DNA of 64,000 nt from Rhineura floridana (GCF_030035675.1 NC_084480.1:134366738-134430737); one strand, 5' to 3'; shown: positions 10,376-22,892, counted from the stretch's first letter. The notes: generated by a model not told the origin, from the sequence alone. A program made the numbers and translations.

Positions 10376-11624
10376 ACATATTCACTAATAGGCAAAAAAA
10401 CCCTTGCGGTTTAAGAATGCACCTATAGCCAACAGATATTTCTATCAAATTTTAAAAAGCACGGAAATTGGGCAGCTGTAGTGAATGCACCAGGGGAGCA
10501 GGAGACCTGAACTCCTCTCTGACATATTGTACTGCCCTACAAATGTGTAAAAATGGAAACAATTTGGGTTGGTCTTTCACAGTCCAATCCACTTCCTGTG
10601 TAGCTTGGAAGAATTTGGTAACATGGAAGGGGAAGGGGGAGAAAAAGAGAGGAAGGGGAGGGGTAGGGAGAAAGGGGAGAGGAGGGGGAGGAGATTGGTG
10701 GGCACTGGGCAGAGGGAACCCCCTTTCCTTTCCAAAGGAAAACATTGTTTTTCAGGGTTTTCCTCACCTTTTTATTCTGCAGCAGGCACATGTAGTCTCA
10801 CACCCAAATTTAAACCAAAGCTGTCATTGGCTACATCCACACCAGACCTTTATTTCACTTTAGATAGTCATGGCTTCCCCCAAAGAATCCTGGAAAGGGT
10901 AGTTTGTGAAGGATGCTGAGAGTTTCTAGGAGATGCCCTATTCTCACAGAGCTACAATTTCCAGAAGAGGGGCTGCCTGAACCACTCTGACCACTGGAGC
11001 TCTGTCAGGAGAATTGGAGTCTCGTAACAACTCGCAACACCTTTCACAACCTCCACTTCCCAGGATTCTTTGAGGGAAGCCTTGACTGTCTAAAGTGAAA
11101 TAAAGGCCTGATGTGGGTGTGGCCACCTCATTAGCCAAGACAACAGCTGTGAGTCTGCCTCTTAGAACACTGACAGTTGTTTTTTTACTAAACATACCTG
11201 ACATTATAATAGAATTCAATATAAAATTTCTTAAATTAATTAAAAATCAGACAGGCATTTTTAAAACCTTTAAACTGCAGAAGATGATGGTCAGAATATG
11301 GGGCAAAGTCAGCAATAGGATTACAGGTACTCTGTGAACATGGCTGATCTTTAATTAATTTCAACAAATTATGAGACCACTGACAAAAGAAGGTCCAACA
11401 GGGGTCTGGAATTTTTTCCTCGTGTTTTATACTTTGAGCTCTTGATTCTCTCTGACTGTTTTATGTATCACCATGAAAACTTAGAGGGTTGTTAAGCAAG
11501 CATTTCTGAGTTCAGGACTATAAGTTTCATAATGTTTTGTTTTGAAATGTGCTTATGGGAAGCATCAGAATGGCATGGGGGTATTTTCAATTTAACATTG
11601 TGGAATGTGAAAAATCCATGCTGG
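10376..11624 (+). repeat. Large dispersed repeat G, copy 1
   Basis: Shares long similarity with the reverse complement of 20655-21430: 'aattaattaaaaatcag', 'aggattacaggta', 'tttcatggtgatac' in inverse, and 'gaaaaatccatgctg'. Another fragment lies at 49110-49230 (minus). It includes the family E palindrome at 10828-11125 and a purine-rich insert at about 10620-10700 specific to this copy. No coding capacity is recognised. It continues past the retrovirus for a short distance from 14297. Confidence 0.75.
10828..11125. mobile_element. Palindromic MITE, family E, most complete copy
   Basis: Ends 'tggctacatccacaccagac' and 'ggcctgatgtgggtgtggcca' (inverted). Next to the ends are 'ctttatttcactttag' and its complement, then 'aaagaatcctgg' arms. 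This defines the family E termini for the degraded copies. The 8-bp flanks match only partly. It sits at the same place in both copies of repeat G. Confidence 0.75.
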
Positions 11625-14296
11625 TGTTACGAAGGGACCTTGAACTTCCTCATGAGCAGAGCTCACTAGAAATCCAAATTCCCCAAAAGAGAGCAGCAGG
11701 ATCTTTTGCTGGAGTTACCCGCACGTCACCCCTAGAACATGTATAATTTTACCCTTAACTCAATAACACATACACTGCAAGTAAAATAAAGAGTGGTTTT
11801 ATTAAGAGAAGGAACAAGGGAAAATATTGCAGTTTACAATTGCAGTTAACAATGAGTAGTTTTCTAACTATTATTCATTCATTCATTCAGCAACACTGGA
11901 TAGACTAAAGCAAAGAGACTAGCCCTATAAACACTTTCACATTAAGCTCACCCACACAGAAAGAAAGAAAAAAGGAAAGAAAAAGGCCCAGATAGTTGCA
12001 TATACCTTTCCTGGAGAGTTGCTGCAAGCCTAAAGCTGAGAGAGAGAGAGACTTTCGTATCTAGCCCAATGAGCAAAAGCTCCACCCTTTGTAACCAGCG
12101 CCAGATCTGAAAGTTCTCACCCAAATCCATAGCTCTGAAATTGTCCCAAAGATGCTAGCGTGCGTTGATAAGAAAAGCAGTTGTCACAGCCCCCCAGAAG
12201 ATGAACTGAACTCCCCTTCTCACTCCTCATGTTTTATACCTTTTCCTAACTAAACTGACCCCAAAGTAAACCCGAAGTAAATGTGATCAGGAGAATGTGG
12301 AGCCACTCATTTCCTGATAAGTTCCCAGATAATAGATGTGATCTCCTGCTGTAGATTCCTGATGATTCCTCAAGGTTAAGATTATCATAATCTTTGTGTA
12401 AAACAGTTTCTTTGTTTGACAGGAGTTTATCCTGTCTTCTCCAAAGGCTTAGAAATGCACAACACCTCCTAGTTTGAAAGGAGCTATTCTGTTTCCTCGT
12501 GATGGCCTAGATTATCATAAACATTTCCTTTGTTTGAAAGGAGCACCTATTCTTACTGGGTGACAAATCCCAAATTTCCATGAGTCAGGAAGTCTATACC
12601 TTCAGGCATTGCAAGATATGTACTCAGAGGTCACAGAGGGGCTGTTTCCCAGGAATCTTTGCTGTTGCAGGCCTTTTCAAACTCTGGTTCACTGAGATGA
12701 ATCAAAGATTAAAAATTCCCAATATTTGATATCTCATAACAGTCCCCCCCTCGTTAATTAGCGTGTTCAATCACACGTAATTAACGCTTCCTTAAGTTGT
12801 TCCGGAACTTGATGCGTTCCTCCAACTTCCTCAGATTTCAAGCCTGGGATATCATCCATTTGATCAAAACTTGCTTTCCAATTATTGCCATACACTGTCC
12901 AATTAATATGACCCCAATTGGATGCATCATAATAGTCAAAAGCCCCAGAAGAATCTTGGCTCCATCCAAACAATGCATCCTACCATGTGTACTCCTATAT
13001 CTTTAATTTTGGCTGCAATTCCAGTAATAGCTTGATTTTCATGCTTTACCTGTAAAGTAGCTTGTTCCCCCATCTTTTTAGCTGTTCCCAATTGTGTCTG
13101 AAATGTAGTGTGTGAAAACAACCCCTGTAAATCTTTAAGGCCATATCCTAGAGATACTGGAATGATTCTATTATGAAACTCTGGGCAGAATTGGATCTTT
13201 TGAAGTGTCCAAAGAGGGACTTGAAAAAAAAGTCACTTCCTAATTAAAACATTGCAAATACATCCATTAAAGAAGAACTGATGAAGATGCACAAATACTA
13301 TTGCTCATTATTACACACATTCTCATACATCCATTGGCTTGACACACATTAACTGGACAAGCCGGTTGTCTCACACACACACATTCTTTCTCCACACAGA
13401 CCAGAACAAACCATTCCTTGGTATTTTAGAGAAAGCAGTAGAGATAAACAGTAAATTACCCTTCATCATAGCATTCACAAGTAATAGGAAAGGTTGAATA
13501 GTCAGAACATTAAACATTATAAGACCCAACACAAACTTATACAAATCTGCTTTCTTCAATGTTTACATTATACATTGATTATGACAAGAGCAGTCCTTTC
13601 AAGCTTGGAATGAAGTTGCCTTTTAACCCAAAGTTCATCCTCAGAAAGTTGAATGCTTCTGTTAGGTGAACACTGACTTAAGTCTGTAGATTGTTTAGTA
13701 GTTGAGAATGTTGGAAATGCAGCAACAACAAAAAAATCAACCCCCGTGTGACATTGAAGCACTGCAAGCTTCATCTTGCCTCATATTTAAAGCTGTTAAA
13801 CACATCAAGCAGAAAGTTGAATCAGGAGCACAGGATATCATGGTACCAAGTAGACAGGAACATAACAAAAATGCAGGTTGTTCTGTTGATCCAAGAACAC
13901 AGTAGTTTGGTTTTGCTGTGATCTATTATTTGGTTTGGATGGCAATTTAGGAATTGGAAAACTTTCTACTTCGTTGCTGGCCATATGTAGAGTTCTGCAT
14001 CTTACAAATGCCTCCAAAAAGCCCCCAATTTAGAACTGCCATCAGGCATCTGAATCCACTCTGACGTCCCAACAGTTGAGCAGTTTAATGCTGAGACACC
14101 AGAATTCTTACTGGGTGACAAATCCCAAATTTCCATGAATCAGGAAGTATATACCTTCAGGCATTGCAAGATATGTACTCAGAGGTCACAGAGGGGCTGT
14201 TTCCCAGGAATCTTTGCTGTTGCAGGCCTTTTCAAACTCTGGTTCACTGAGATGAATCAAAGATGAAAAATTCCCAATATTTGATATCTCATAACA
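11625..14296 (-). mobile_element. Endogenous retrovirus, broken fossil
   Basis: A minus-strand proviral remnant. Parts: an LTR at 11625-12741 (starts TG and ends CA on the minus strand, with a poly(A) signal); a polypurine tract at 12742-12756; remnants of an envelope-like region at about 12767-13900, clearest as a transmembrane-subunit-like stretch at 12767-13121; and a partial second LTR at 14104-14296. It is flanked by the 4-bp repeat 'ctgg'. The two LTR stretches differ at about 3 of 190 positions, so insertion was fairly recent. It is broken, with many breaks, and most of the interior is absent. The retroviral genus is not certain. Confidence 0.8.
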
Positions 14297-14300
14297 CTGG

Positions 14301-16464
14301 CTGTAGTATAAAGCTACTCTCATGGCTGTATTAGAAGGCTATCTAACTTATTTTCTCCTAGACAATCAACAGCACCAAACTTCTGATGGATGTTTTTCAT
14401 TTCTGTGCTAAAAATTGCTAACTGCTCTTTATATAATATCAAGAAATTGTGGGCAGTTTGAAACCTATTTTCTTTTTATGCAAATATTTTTCATCAACTC
14501 ACCTTCATTTAGTTCAGTACAATGTAAACAATAGTGTGGTGATTTGGGTCCCTTCAAGGTCTACTCACAAACCATGTAAAGTGAAGTACTCAGTGCACAA
14601 GTTTCTTTGGTTTATATAGAGGTTACTCATGAGAAATCCACACCAAATCATGCTTGGTTCTTTGTGTTGCCTAAAGAATATTGGATCACTGCAAAGCAAA
14701 ACAATAGCCATTGCATGTTGTATGTTTTGAATAGATATACAGAATGGATCTCCCAATAAAAAAATCAATGTAGGGAACTGGCAAAGTTCCACAGTATTTC
14801 AACTGTACAAAAATTTGCATCTTACTGTGAATATATTAATGCACAGGTTGATTTAGTAAGCTACCCAATGGCAAACTCCAGTGGTAATCAGCTTCAGTTT
14901 TGCTTGGCCTACCACATGAAGCTTTAGATATGTAATTGATCTGCTGTACTTGAAAACACAGTTCAATATGGATGCTATATTCATCAACCTGTTGTATATC
15001 TTAAGTACTTCCTGGTCAGCATATACTGATCCCTCTTATGGTGATTCTTTCCAGGCTGCAGAATGGAAGTCAACAGGGACAGAATCTTCAAGCCCTAGCA
15101 TGGCTCTACCCTTAGAGAACTCTGTTGGTTCTCCATAAACTGATTAGCCTATGACATTCTTCCAGGTTACCCTGGGTCTTTAACTGGAAAACCAGTCTCC
15201 TCCAGGCCTTGACTTCTACCCATTTCCAAACTGCCTGTTTCGTTGTCGGCTGCCACTCTCTTTTCAAACACATCTCTTAGTTTCAGCCCCATCCAATGAA
15301 GAACTTGATTTTGGACAGCTCCTGGGGCTTTTGAAGCTCTCTGATTATCCCAAACTAGATTGTGCATATAATCTAATTCAGAGGTGGGCAGACTTGAGGC
15401 TTGCAGGATCTGATTTGTTTGTTTGCTTTTACTAGAACCCCAAGGTCCACCAACCCTGAGATCCCCAGGGTGCAAAATAGCGGGGGAGGACATAGAATGA
15501 AGGAGCAGGGTGCTTCTGAACACATGCTCAGTACCAGAAGTTTTGTCAGACAAAACTAGCTCACTGTTTTGTCAGACAAAAACTCTCCTGGTTCCCCCTC
15601 CTCAGCTTTCTTCAGCTCAGCAGGCTAATTTAAACAGAAAAGAAGCCTTTTTTGCTGCTATTTAAAAAAAATGGGAGGCAGAAAACCTGCTAATCTACTG
15701 TAAATGACTCAGAGACGTACAAGTAGATCCCAATCTAGCATCTACCTACACCTGATCTGGATTTTTATTTCTCTGCCTTGGGTGCTCATTGCCCAATACT
15801 CACAGTCATGCAATTTTCACTCTTCCTCTCTTCTGCTGCCCCCTTACACTGTCACCAGTCACTGATAAGCAAAATTCTCTCCAAGTCGAAACACTATCAT
15901 AATTCATCTTCTGTATGCAAGCACATAAGACCCTCAGATGTGTTCACATTTATTATCCATCAAACTGCACTCTAGGATTCCGCTTTTTCATTTATTACCT
16001 TTAGTTCTTCAAGCCTTTTGTCAAATATTGGATCCATCTTTAGTCTATTCACAAACTTTGCCTGAACAGGATTTTATTCATATATTTATATCCTCAGCCT
16101 TTCCCAGCAATCTTACCTTTCCGCATGACCTGACCACCATAATCTTTGTGCTTTATCTTCAGAGAAAACTGATATATCTTGGGAATGTATATACTTCATC
16201 TGTGTCATGGTATATCTTTCTATTTTGAAAATAGGACACTTCTGTGGATGAGGTCCTGGGTGTGGCATGGTAGATAGCAGTGGTTCAGATGGTGCAGCCA
16301 AAATAGTTCAGACTAAAATTGTGCCACAAGCAAATTTTGTATTTTAACTTGGGTTATGTTTTTTGTTGTAGTCCATCAAATAGTAGAGGGCAAATACTTA
16401 TTTTCTCTGCTGTCCCATAAGGCAACCCTAGATCTCATGGACTTACATTAAAGGAGTGTAGATT
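14301..16464. other. Intergenic, little recognised
   Basis: Ordinary AT-rich DNA. Two copies of the palindrome 'ttttgtcagacaaaa' lie at 15541-15555 and 15567-15581, possibly inside an old hAT-like element beginning near 15378 ('cagaggtgggcag'). No frame has a recognisable domain. Confidence 0.45.
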
Positions 16465-16683
16465 TTGGTTGAATATTAGGAGAAACTTCTTGAAGGTAAG
16501 AGAAGTTTGATAATAAAGCCAGTAACCTAAAGGAGTAGTGGACTCTCCCTTGCTGGATGTTTTCAAGGAGTGACTGGATAGTCATCTGTTGGGAATGCTT
16601 TAGCTCTGGATTTCCTATGTCTAGTAGTAGGTCGGGCTATAGATGGTCTACAAAGGCCCCTGCAACTCTATGGACTATATTAA
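16465..16683 (+). mobile_element. CR1 LINE 3' end fragment
   Basis: 'aggagaaacttcttgaagg' followed by 'gatggtctacaaaggcccc' and 'gcaactctatgga' matches the well-known CR1 3' end. It contains only the non-coding 3' part. Confidence 0.75.
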
Positions 16684-16687
16684 ACTA

Positions 16688-16885
16688 AATAACAGCACTA
16701 GGACAAGAATTAGCACTAGTGCAACTGGATGTTTCCCTCATTTTCTCCCCCTGAGCAGACAGATTCGGGGGGGGGTTTTCCCCCAACACTCCAGAGCAGA
16801 TTTGGGGGTGGTGTGGGGTGCATACAGGGAGAGGAGAGTGGGGAAATTTCCATTACACTAGCACTAATCCTTGTGCTATTATTTA
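16688..16885. mobile_element. Palindromic MITE, family F
   Basis: Inverted arms 'agcactaggacaagaattag' and 'ctagcactaatccttgtgct' with a C/G-rich centre. It resembles the outer element at 17641-18311. Confidence 0.6.
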
Positions 16886-17640
16886 ATTGAATACTATTCT
16901 ATTGTTCTAATTTCTGTTTTGATTCTGAAAATACCCTAAAGCAGGGTGGAAAAATATTTTGACTAGCAGAAAATCCAGTTTTTAGATGTGTGTGATTCTT
17001 TTCCTGCCCTATTCTGAAGGAAGAAAGCTTTTTCCCCCACCTCCCTCTCTCTCCCCCCATGAACGTATAGTTCTCTTCTCACCCACTTTCTTGTTTACCT
17101 TGCTGCTGAGAGCCAGGTTTTTCTCTTCTGTCTCACTGGTTCTTGGTCCTTGACCTGGTTATGGTAGCAAGTCAGGTTCTAGAGAGGTGGGACAGAATTC
17201 TCACTCCTTGTGATGGATGTCATGAATGAGCAAGAGTGCTTTGGAGGGGATTTTTTTTTTTAATGGTCACGTTAGGGATGTTGACAATGTTCCTGATTAA
17301 CTGAATTAATTTTCCTGAAAAAGAATTCCCAAATTCATTTTTGGTGAAATCCCATGTTTGGGAAAGTCCAGTAATGCCCTAGTGATACAGAGATGCCCCA
17401 ATTCACAAATCCCATTGATGTTATCTATATCTTTTGGTATCCTTCAGCATTCCTCAGAAGGTTCAACTGATCACCTCAAAAAACTACTTCAGATTTCACT
17501 TTTGGGGACAGTTTCATTCCAGGTTCATTCCTGTTCACACTGCTGTTGAGCTCTCTGAACTCCTTAGGTGGGATAAAATGTAGTAAATAAATATATTCCA
17601 GATCTACCCTTTGTCACCTATTCATATTGGAATAATTCTA
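16886..17640. other. Intergenic, nothing recognised
   Basis: Pyrimidine-rich around 17040-17150 and otherwise AT-rich. No gene is supported. Confidence 0.5.
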
Positions 17641-18311
17641 TGGGTTGTATCCAACAAAGTTGTTCCATTAGCACAAGGACTTCTACCTATGACACAGGAT
17701 TTCCTCTCCCTCTCCTCTCCCCTTGCCTACCTCCCCCCAAATCTTTTCTGGGGGTTCCGCCAACAAAGAAGGGGCAAATTTGTCAATTTTAGTTTCTCTC
17801 AGTTCCCCATTTTTCCATTCTTAAATTCAGTTCTTCACATTTCTGCAACAATTTGCCTTTTTTAAAAAAAATCCGTATGAAAATTCATCAACATTTCAAT
17901 GCAAATTTCTCCTGATATACGCATTTTGTATGCATCCTTGGCTAATATACATATTTTCCCAAGCAATATAATGCAATTTTGCATGTTATTTCCATGAATG
18001 CATTTTATGCATACTTTCCCCCAATGTGTGCATTTTTGTACACATTGGTTAGACAACTGGATTGCAAAATTTGAAGAAGTGCAAATTTCAAAGGATAATT
18101 GTGTTTCAGTTTGCACATTGGTTTGAGAAATGCAAATTAGGTTGTTTCTCCTTAAAATGCAAACAAAATTAAATTTATTTCTCATCCCTGCCTCCAACCC
18201 TTTAGAACAGATTTGGGGGAAGGGATGCAGTGACAGAAGAGGGAGATGAAGTTCCATTGTGCCAGAAGAAGTCCTTGTGCTAACAGAACAACTTTACTGG
18301 ATACAACCCTA
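17641..18311. mobile_element. Palindromic MITE, family F, with a nested family C element
   Basis: Left end 'tgggttgtatccaacaaag' and right end 'ctttactggatacaaccct' are inverted and continue into 'ttagcacaaggacttct' arms. The two arms are separated by the family C element at about 17768-18190, which inserted later. Confidence 0.7.
17768..18190 (-). mobile_element. hAT-like non-autonomous element, family C
   Basis: The reverse complement of the repeat at 58504-58947 and 34933-35501 ('tttctgcaacaatttg', 'gcaaatttcaaaggat', 'ctcatccctg'). It is AT-rich and non-coding; short open frames here are chance. Confidence 0.7.
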
Positions 18312-18335
18312 CGTTGGGAGAGGAAAATGTCCTCA

Positions 18336-18450
18336 CCCTGCCAGATGTTGTTGGATTACAATTCCTATCATTCTTGACGATTGGCAATCCTAGCTGGGGT
18401 TGATGGTCCAACAATATCCAGAGGGTCACTAGTTCTCTAACCCTTGCTCT
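18336..18450. mobile_element. hAT-like palindromic MITE, family A, decayed
   Basis: 'ccagatgttgttggattaca' and the inverted 'ggtccaacaatatccagagg' with the 'gattggcaatcctagctggg' centre. Confidence 0.65.
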
Positions 18451-18723
18451 ATGGTAACCTAGTACTTTATCAAGAGAGATAAAGTTTTACTCTTCTCTCC
18501 ATATTCTGTTTCACTGTCTTAGAGTAACTGATTTTAGTATCCGATGCTTGGAAGAAAACATTGTCCAGTTTTAATATTCCATCCTCTCTCCAAAGACGAC
18601 AGCAAATTTGTTGGAAGAATATATAGTTACAACAATGGATAATGTGAGGAGTTTTATTTCAGACAGTCATCAAATGGAAAAGCTTAATAGCACTTTTTCT
18701 GCCTCGACTTGATATGTCTAACC

Positions 18724-18861
18724 CAGCCTTTCCCAACCAGTGTGCCTCCAGATGTTGTTGGACTACAACTCCCATCAGCCTCAGACAGCATTGCCAATGG
18801 TCAGGAAAGATGGGAATTGTGGTCCAACAACATCTGGAGGCACACTGGTTGGGAAAGGCTG
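18724..18861. mobile_element. hAT-like palindromic MITE, family A, 138 bp with 8-bp TSD
   Basis: Starts 'cagcctttcccaaccagtgt' and ends 'acactggttgggaaaggctg'. It has the same length and termini as 4563-4700. It is flanked by 'gtctaacc' (18716-18723) and 'gtctgacc' (18862-18869), an 8-bp duplication with one mismatch. Confidence 0.9.
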
Positions 18862-18942
18862 GTCTGACCTGTAGACTTCATTAGGGAAATTTACTTCTAC
18901 TTGATTAAATTAGTAATTGACTCCCTCCCCCCTTTTTTGTAC

Positions 18943-19062
18943 TGGAGCTGTGTTCCAGATGTTTTTAACTATAACATCCATCATTCCTGACCATTGACCA
19001 TGCTGGTTGGGGCAGCTGTGACTTGTAATCCATAACATCTGGAGGGCACCACAGTAGCTTCT
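18943..19062. mobile_element. hAT-like palindromic MITE, family A, decayed
   Basis: 'ccattgaccatgctggttgg' centre and 'ccataacatctggagggcac' arm. The left arm is diverged. Confidence 0.6.
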
Positions 19063-19239
19063 TCTGCCATACAGTAGAAGAACTTCTACTAGTACTACTA
19101 CGGCAGAGACAGTCTTGGACCACCTTATAAGCATTTTATTTAAAGTATTAAATTTGTGTGGAATTTTTTGCATTCTCCAGGGAAAAAAATCCATCCTGTA
19201 GGTGTGTTCACGCATCACACTGAACACAGACACAAATGG

Positions 19240-19425
19240 TCTCTACACAAGTATGACTGTTTGTATGATATGAAATATTAATGGTTTGTACAGCTCAACT
19301 GTTGTGTATAGAGGTACACACTTGTAGAATGTTATGTGTGAATAACTGTACGAGTGTACAGCTCAACTATTTGTGTACACATGTGCAGAGACTGTATACT
19401 CATTGAATGTAATGTGTGAACCCCC
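19240..19425. repeat. Imperfect local duplication, about 60-bp unit
   Basis: 'tacagctcaact' recurs at about 19297 and 19357, each time followed within 65 bases by 'aatgt(t/a)atgtgtgaa'. This looks like an old tandem duplication. Confidence 0.4.
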
Positions 19426-19477
19426 CTAGAAACAGGGATGAAACCAGTCAACACATGCAATGTGGAAATGAACCAGA

Positions 19478-20020
19478 TTAAGGCTGTTCATCTCCAATCA
19501 TCAGCATAGTCAGAATTGTTTTAAAAGAAGAGTCACACTTTAGAAGCTTAGCAAGAAATGATTCAGCATTCACCTGACAGAGAGACTTGAAGTTTTTGCA
19601 ACATGGGATGTGAGCAAAAGCACTGAAATGAAAAGCAATATTCTGGTGCCACTGAAGCCTAGCAGTTTTATTATCACTGACTTTCAAACTGGTGAGAATT
19701 TCACTTACATGATGAAAAGACAATCCAATACAAACTTTGAAAGAGTGTATATTCAAACTCGGAGGTGAAGCAAAGTGTGAGAATTTGAACAAAGGATATT
19801 TCCTGCTGCATGTAGAGGGAATGTTCAAAATCTTTAAGGGTTCACAAGCTGCCACTGATGAAGGAGCCCTCAATGGACACTGTGGATGAAGAAGGAGCCA
19901 TCCCAGCTGTCCTACTTTTCCCCAAAGCAACCAAAAGGCCATCAGTGTTTGATGGTATCTGACAATAAATATGCAATATTTGACAGTATCTGACATGGAA
20001 CTATATATGATGCCTGACAT
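19478..20020 (-). other. Unrecognised 180-codon open frame
   Basis: A minus-strand frame open for 180 codons beginning 'MSGIIYSSMSDTV'. There is no recognisable domain, no clear signal peptide and no repeated motif. Codon usage looks like intergenic DNA (rich in Ser, Leu, Phe, Lys, Ile). No promoter or poly(A) signal is evident nearby. It may be chance or part of an unknown old repeat, and I do not call it a gene. Confidence 0.2.
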
Positions 20021-20654
20021 GTAGCAAATAAGTATTAATATTTGAGAGTATCAGACACGTAGCAGTCAACAGTTGACAACACAAGACAGTAGACCTGCAT
20101 GGGAAATGAGGACAGCTGATATTAAATAGAATTTTGTACATTTTATATTTTCATTAATTTAATTAACAAAACAGGAATATTTCAAGTTCTAACACAGACA
20201 GTGCAATCCTAAACATCTTTGTCTGGAAGTTGGTTCCATTTCATTATACAGCCATGAGAGTGGCCTTAATTGAGCAAAGCTCTTGTGTAACTGCATGTGT
20301 TTGTAATCTTAATATGTAACCTTGTCTCTTCTATGACTTTGCTATTTTTCTTTCTGATCTTACTAGGTTATAAGCTCTTTAGACTAGAGACATGCCTTTT
20401 ACACCACTCTTTACAAAGTGGTCTCTGCCCTTTGATGGCCTGGCTGATGTAAATCAACACAGCTCCATTGGCATTAACTGAGATTCTCAGGGTTTAATCA
20501 GCTGTGGCTAGAAAGCATTAGCCTGGTGGGACAGACTCTTCAGTTCTGAGGAAAGAATTGGCCCTCACTGTAGTGTTGACTGTGTCACATACAGAGCCAA
20601 ACAATGTTGATTAAACCATGTCTGCTTCAAGACTGATGATTATCATTAAAAGCT
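20021..20654. other. Intergenic
   Basis: Contains loosely repeated TGACA/TTTGA motifs at 19940-20095 and a possible very old L2-like 3' end at about 20365-20420 ('gttataagctctttagac'). No gene is seen. Confidence 0.4.
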
Positions 20655-21430
20655 GTATACTCTCGTCAGCATGGATTTTTCACATTCTGCAATGTTAAAT
20701 TGAAAATACCTCCAAGCCATTCTGATGCTTCCTATAAGCTCATTTCAAAACAAAACCTTACAAAACGTACAGTCTTGAACTCAGAAACACTTGCTTAACA
20801 ACCCTCTGTATTTTCATGGTGATACACAAAACAGTCAGAGAGAACTGAGAGTTCAAAGTGTAAAAAGAGAGAGAGAAAAACCACAGCCCTTTTGGACTTT
20901 TTTTCTGTCAGAGTTCTCATAATCTCCTGAAATTAATTAAAAATCAGCCATGTTCACAGATACCTGTAATCCTATTACTGACCTTGCCCCATACTCTGAC
21001 CTTAATCTTCTGCAGTTTAACAGTTTTTTAAAAAAATGCCTGGCTGATTTTTAATTAATTTAAGTAATTTAGCATTGGAGTCAATGATAAGCCTGGGCAT
21101 GCTCAGTAAGAACCAGCTGTCAGTGTTCTAAAAGCCAGACTCACAGCTGCTTGGCTTGCCTAAGCAGGGGCCACACCCACGCCAGACCTTTATTTCACTT
21201 TAGGCAGTCATGGCTTCTCCAAAAGAATCCTGGAAAGTATAGTTTGTGAAGGGTGCTGAGAGGAGACTTATATTCCACTGACAGAGGTCTGGTGTGGATG
21301 TGGCCAATGACAGCTTTCATTTAAATTTGGGTAGGAAGCTACATATCTGTTGGCTGTAGGTACATTCTTAAACAGCAAGAGGTACTGGTACTCCATACTA
21401 GTGAATACTGTCGCATACACAAAAAAAGCC
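20655..21430 (-). repeat. Large dispersed repeat G, copy 2 (inverted)
   Basis: The reverse complement of 10376-11624. It lacks the retrovirus and therefore shows the uninterrupted sequence at the insertion point ('ctgtatactctcgtcagcat' on plus). It carries the family E palindrome at 21168-21305. Confidence 0.75.
21168..21305. mobile_element. Palindromic MITE, family E, shortened
   Basis: Ends 'ggccacacccacgccagacc' and 'ggtctggtgtggatgtggcc' are inverted and well kept. The interior is shorter than at 10828-11125. Confidence 0.75.
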
Positions 21431-21675
21431 CTGCTAAGATATATGATGGGACTAATTATCTGAATAGTTTGGGGGTTGGGCAATATACTGGCTGCTTGTG
21501 CAGCTGGAGAAAAAAAGTTTAGAATATACCCTGATAATCTTGAAAGATGTCTGGCAATGACAGGGTCCCATCAGTGGCCCCAGGTAATGAGGTCCAACTC
21601 TACAATCTGTGAGTGGCATGCTGGCTATTTGAATATGCTGCTACATAGATGCTGTATCATATGATAAGCCATGAG

Positions 21676-21802
21676 CAGCCAACATGGTGCTCTCCAGATG
21701 CTTTTTGACTCCAGCTCCCATCAGCCCTAGACAGCATGGCCAATGGTGAGGCATAATAGGAGCTGGAATCCAATCACATCTGAAAGGTGCCATGGTGTCT
21801 AC
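21676..21802. mobile_element. hAT-like palindromic MITE, family A variant
   Basis: 'gccaacatggtgctctccag' and the inverted 'catctgaaaggtgccatgg', with 'cagcatggccaatggtgagg' in the centre. Confidence 0.7.
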
Positions 21803-22892
21803 CCCAGCAATAAGCCATTCATGTGAATGGTTCTGATTTCTTTCAGCAAAAGGGAAAGCCATGGGGTGGTGAAAACTGCCAGAATAGTACAGGGATCCAG
21901 TTCACACAACTAGTTTGCAATGTAGAGTAGTCATGACACCTTGCATTTCTAAACTGATTACATATATGAATCACTCAGGGCCAAAACACATGATATACTT
22001 GCCACAGGAATACTGCAGAATGCAACATCCTTGGGACTTCTGAGCCTCATCCAGACAATAGGTCAAAAACACTTTTTGTGTGGAGCTTTGATTCTCCACA
22101 CCCATATTTCCACTTGCTACTGGAGCGGGTATGGAGACCGACAACATGTTGACCCAGTTCTACATGGTAAGTGGTTCTAAAATTGGGCAGAAGGGAAATC
22201 AATTATCGAGAACATCAGCTTCTGTATGACAACTCTCATATTCACTTCAGCCCTGAGCAATTCTTATCAGCAGCAAATTCCAGAGTAGTCATATTAATCT
22301 ACTGCAACAAAAAGAATAGTATTGTGTCACATTTGATTGATTGATTGATTGATTAATTATGGCATAAGCTTTAACGGAACTAGAATCCACTTTGTCAGAT
22401 GCATAAAGTCTTATCCAAAGTTGGTAGATATATATTATAGAAACATAGCTATCTGTCTGTCTAGCTACCCATTCACATTTTTTCTCTGTGTGTGTGTATG
22501 AGCTATCTGAGAATAACATTTCATACCTCTAAGGTGGGCTCTATTCACAAAAGCGTATGCCTCAATAAATCAATCAAAGGTAGTCTTGAAAGTGACACAA
22601 GACTCTCTGTTTTCATATCGGTGTGTCATTTTTCACTGTTTCCCAATGTTAGGAAAGGTTTAAAGCTGCTCTATTCCAACAGAGGTCCTTCAATCTCAGA
22701 CCAAAACCCTGGTGGGCAATTAAAGAGCTATTTTCCATCTGATTCTTCAAGTAGTTTCTTCTCAATAGGGTAAAATGTTTATTGTGTTGTCAAGAGGAAG
22801 CAACACTATAAACAGGTATCGAAAAATAACATTTGGTTTTTAAAAAATCCTTTTGCACAGACACAGTTCCTTTAAAAAAAAAATCCGCTTGT
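21803..22892. other. Intergenic, short (GATT)n run
   Basis: A (TGAT)n run lies at about 22334-22357. No gene or clear mobile element is seen. Confidence 0.5.

Noticed and set aside
10452-10863. Overlapping frames on both strands around a purine-rich tract
   Set aside because: Open frames arise from the (GGA)-rich tract. The region belongs to a dispersed repeat.
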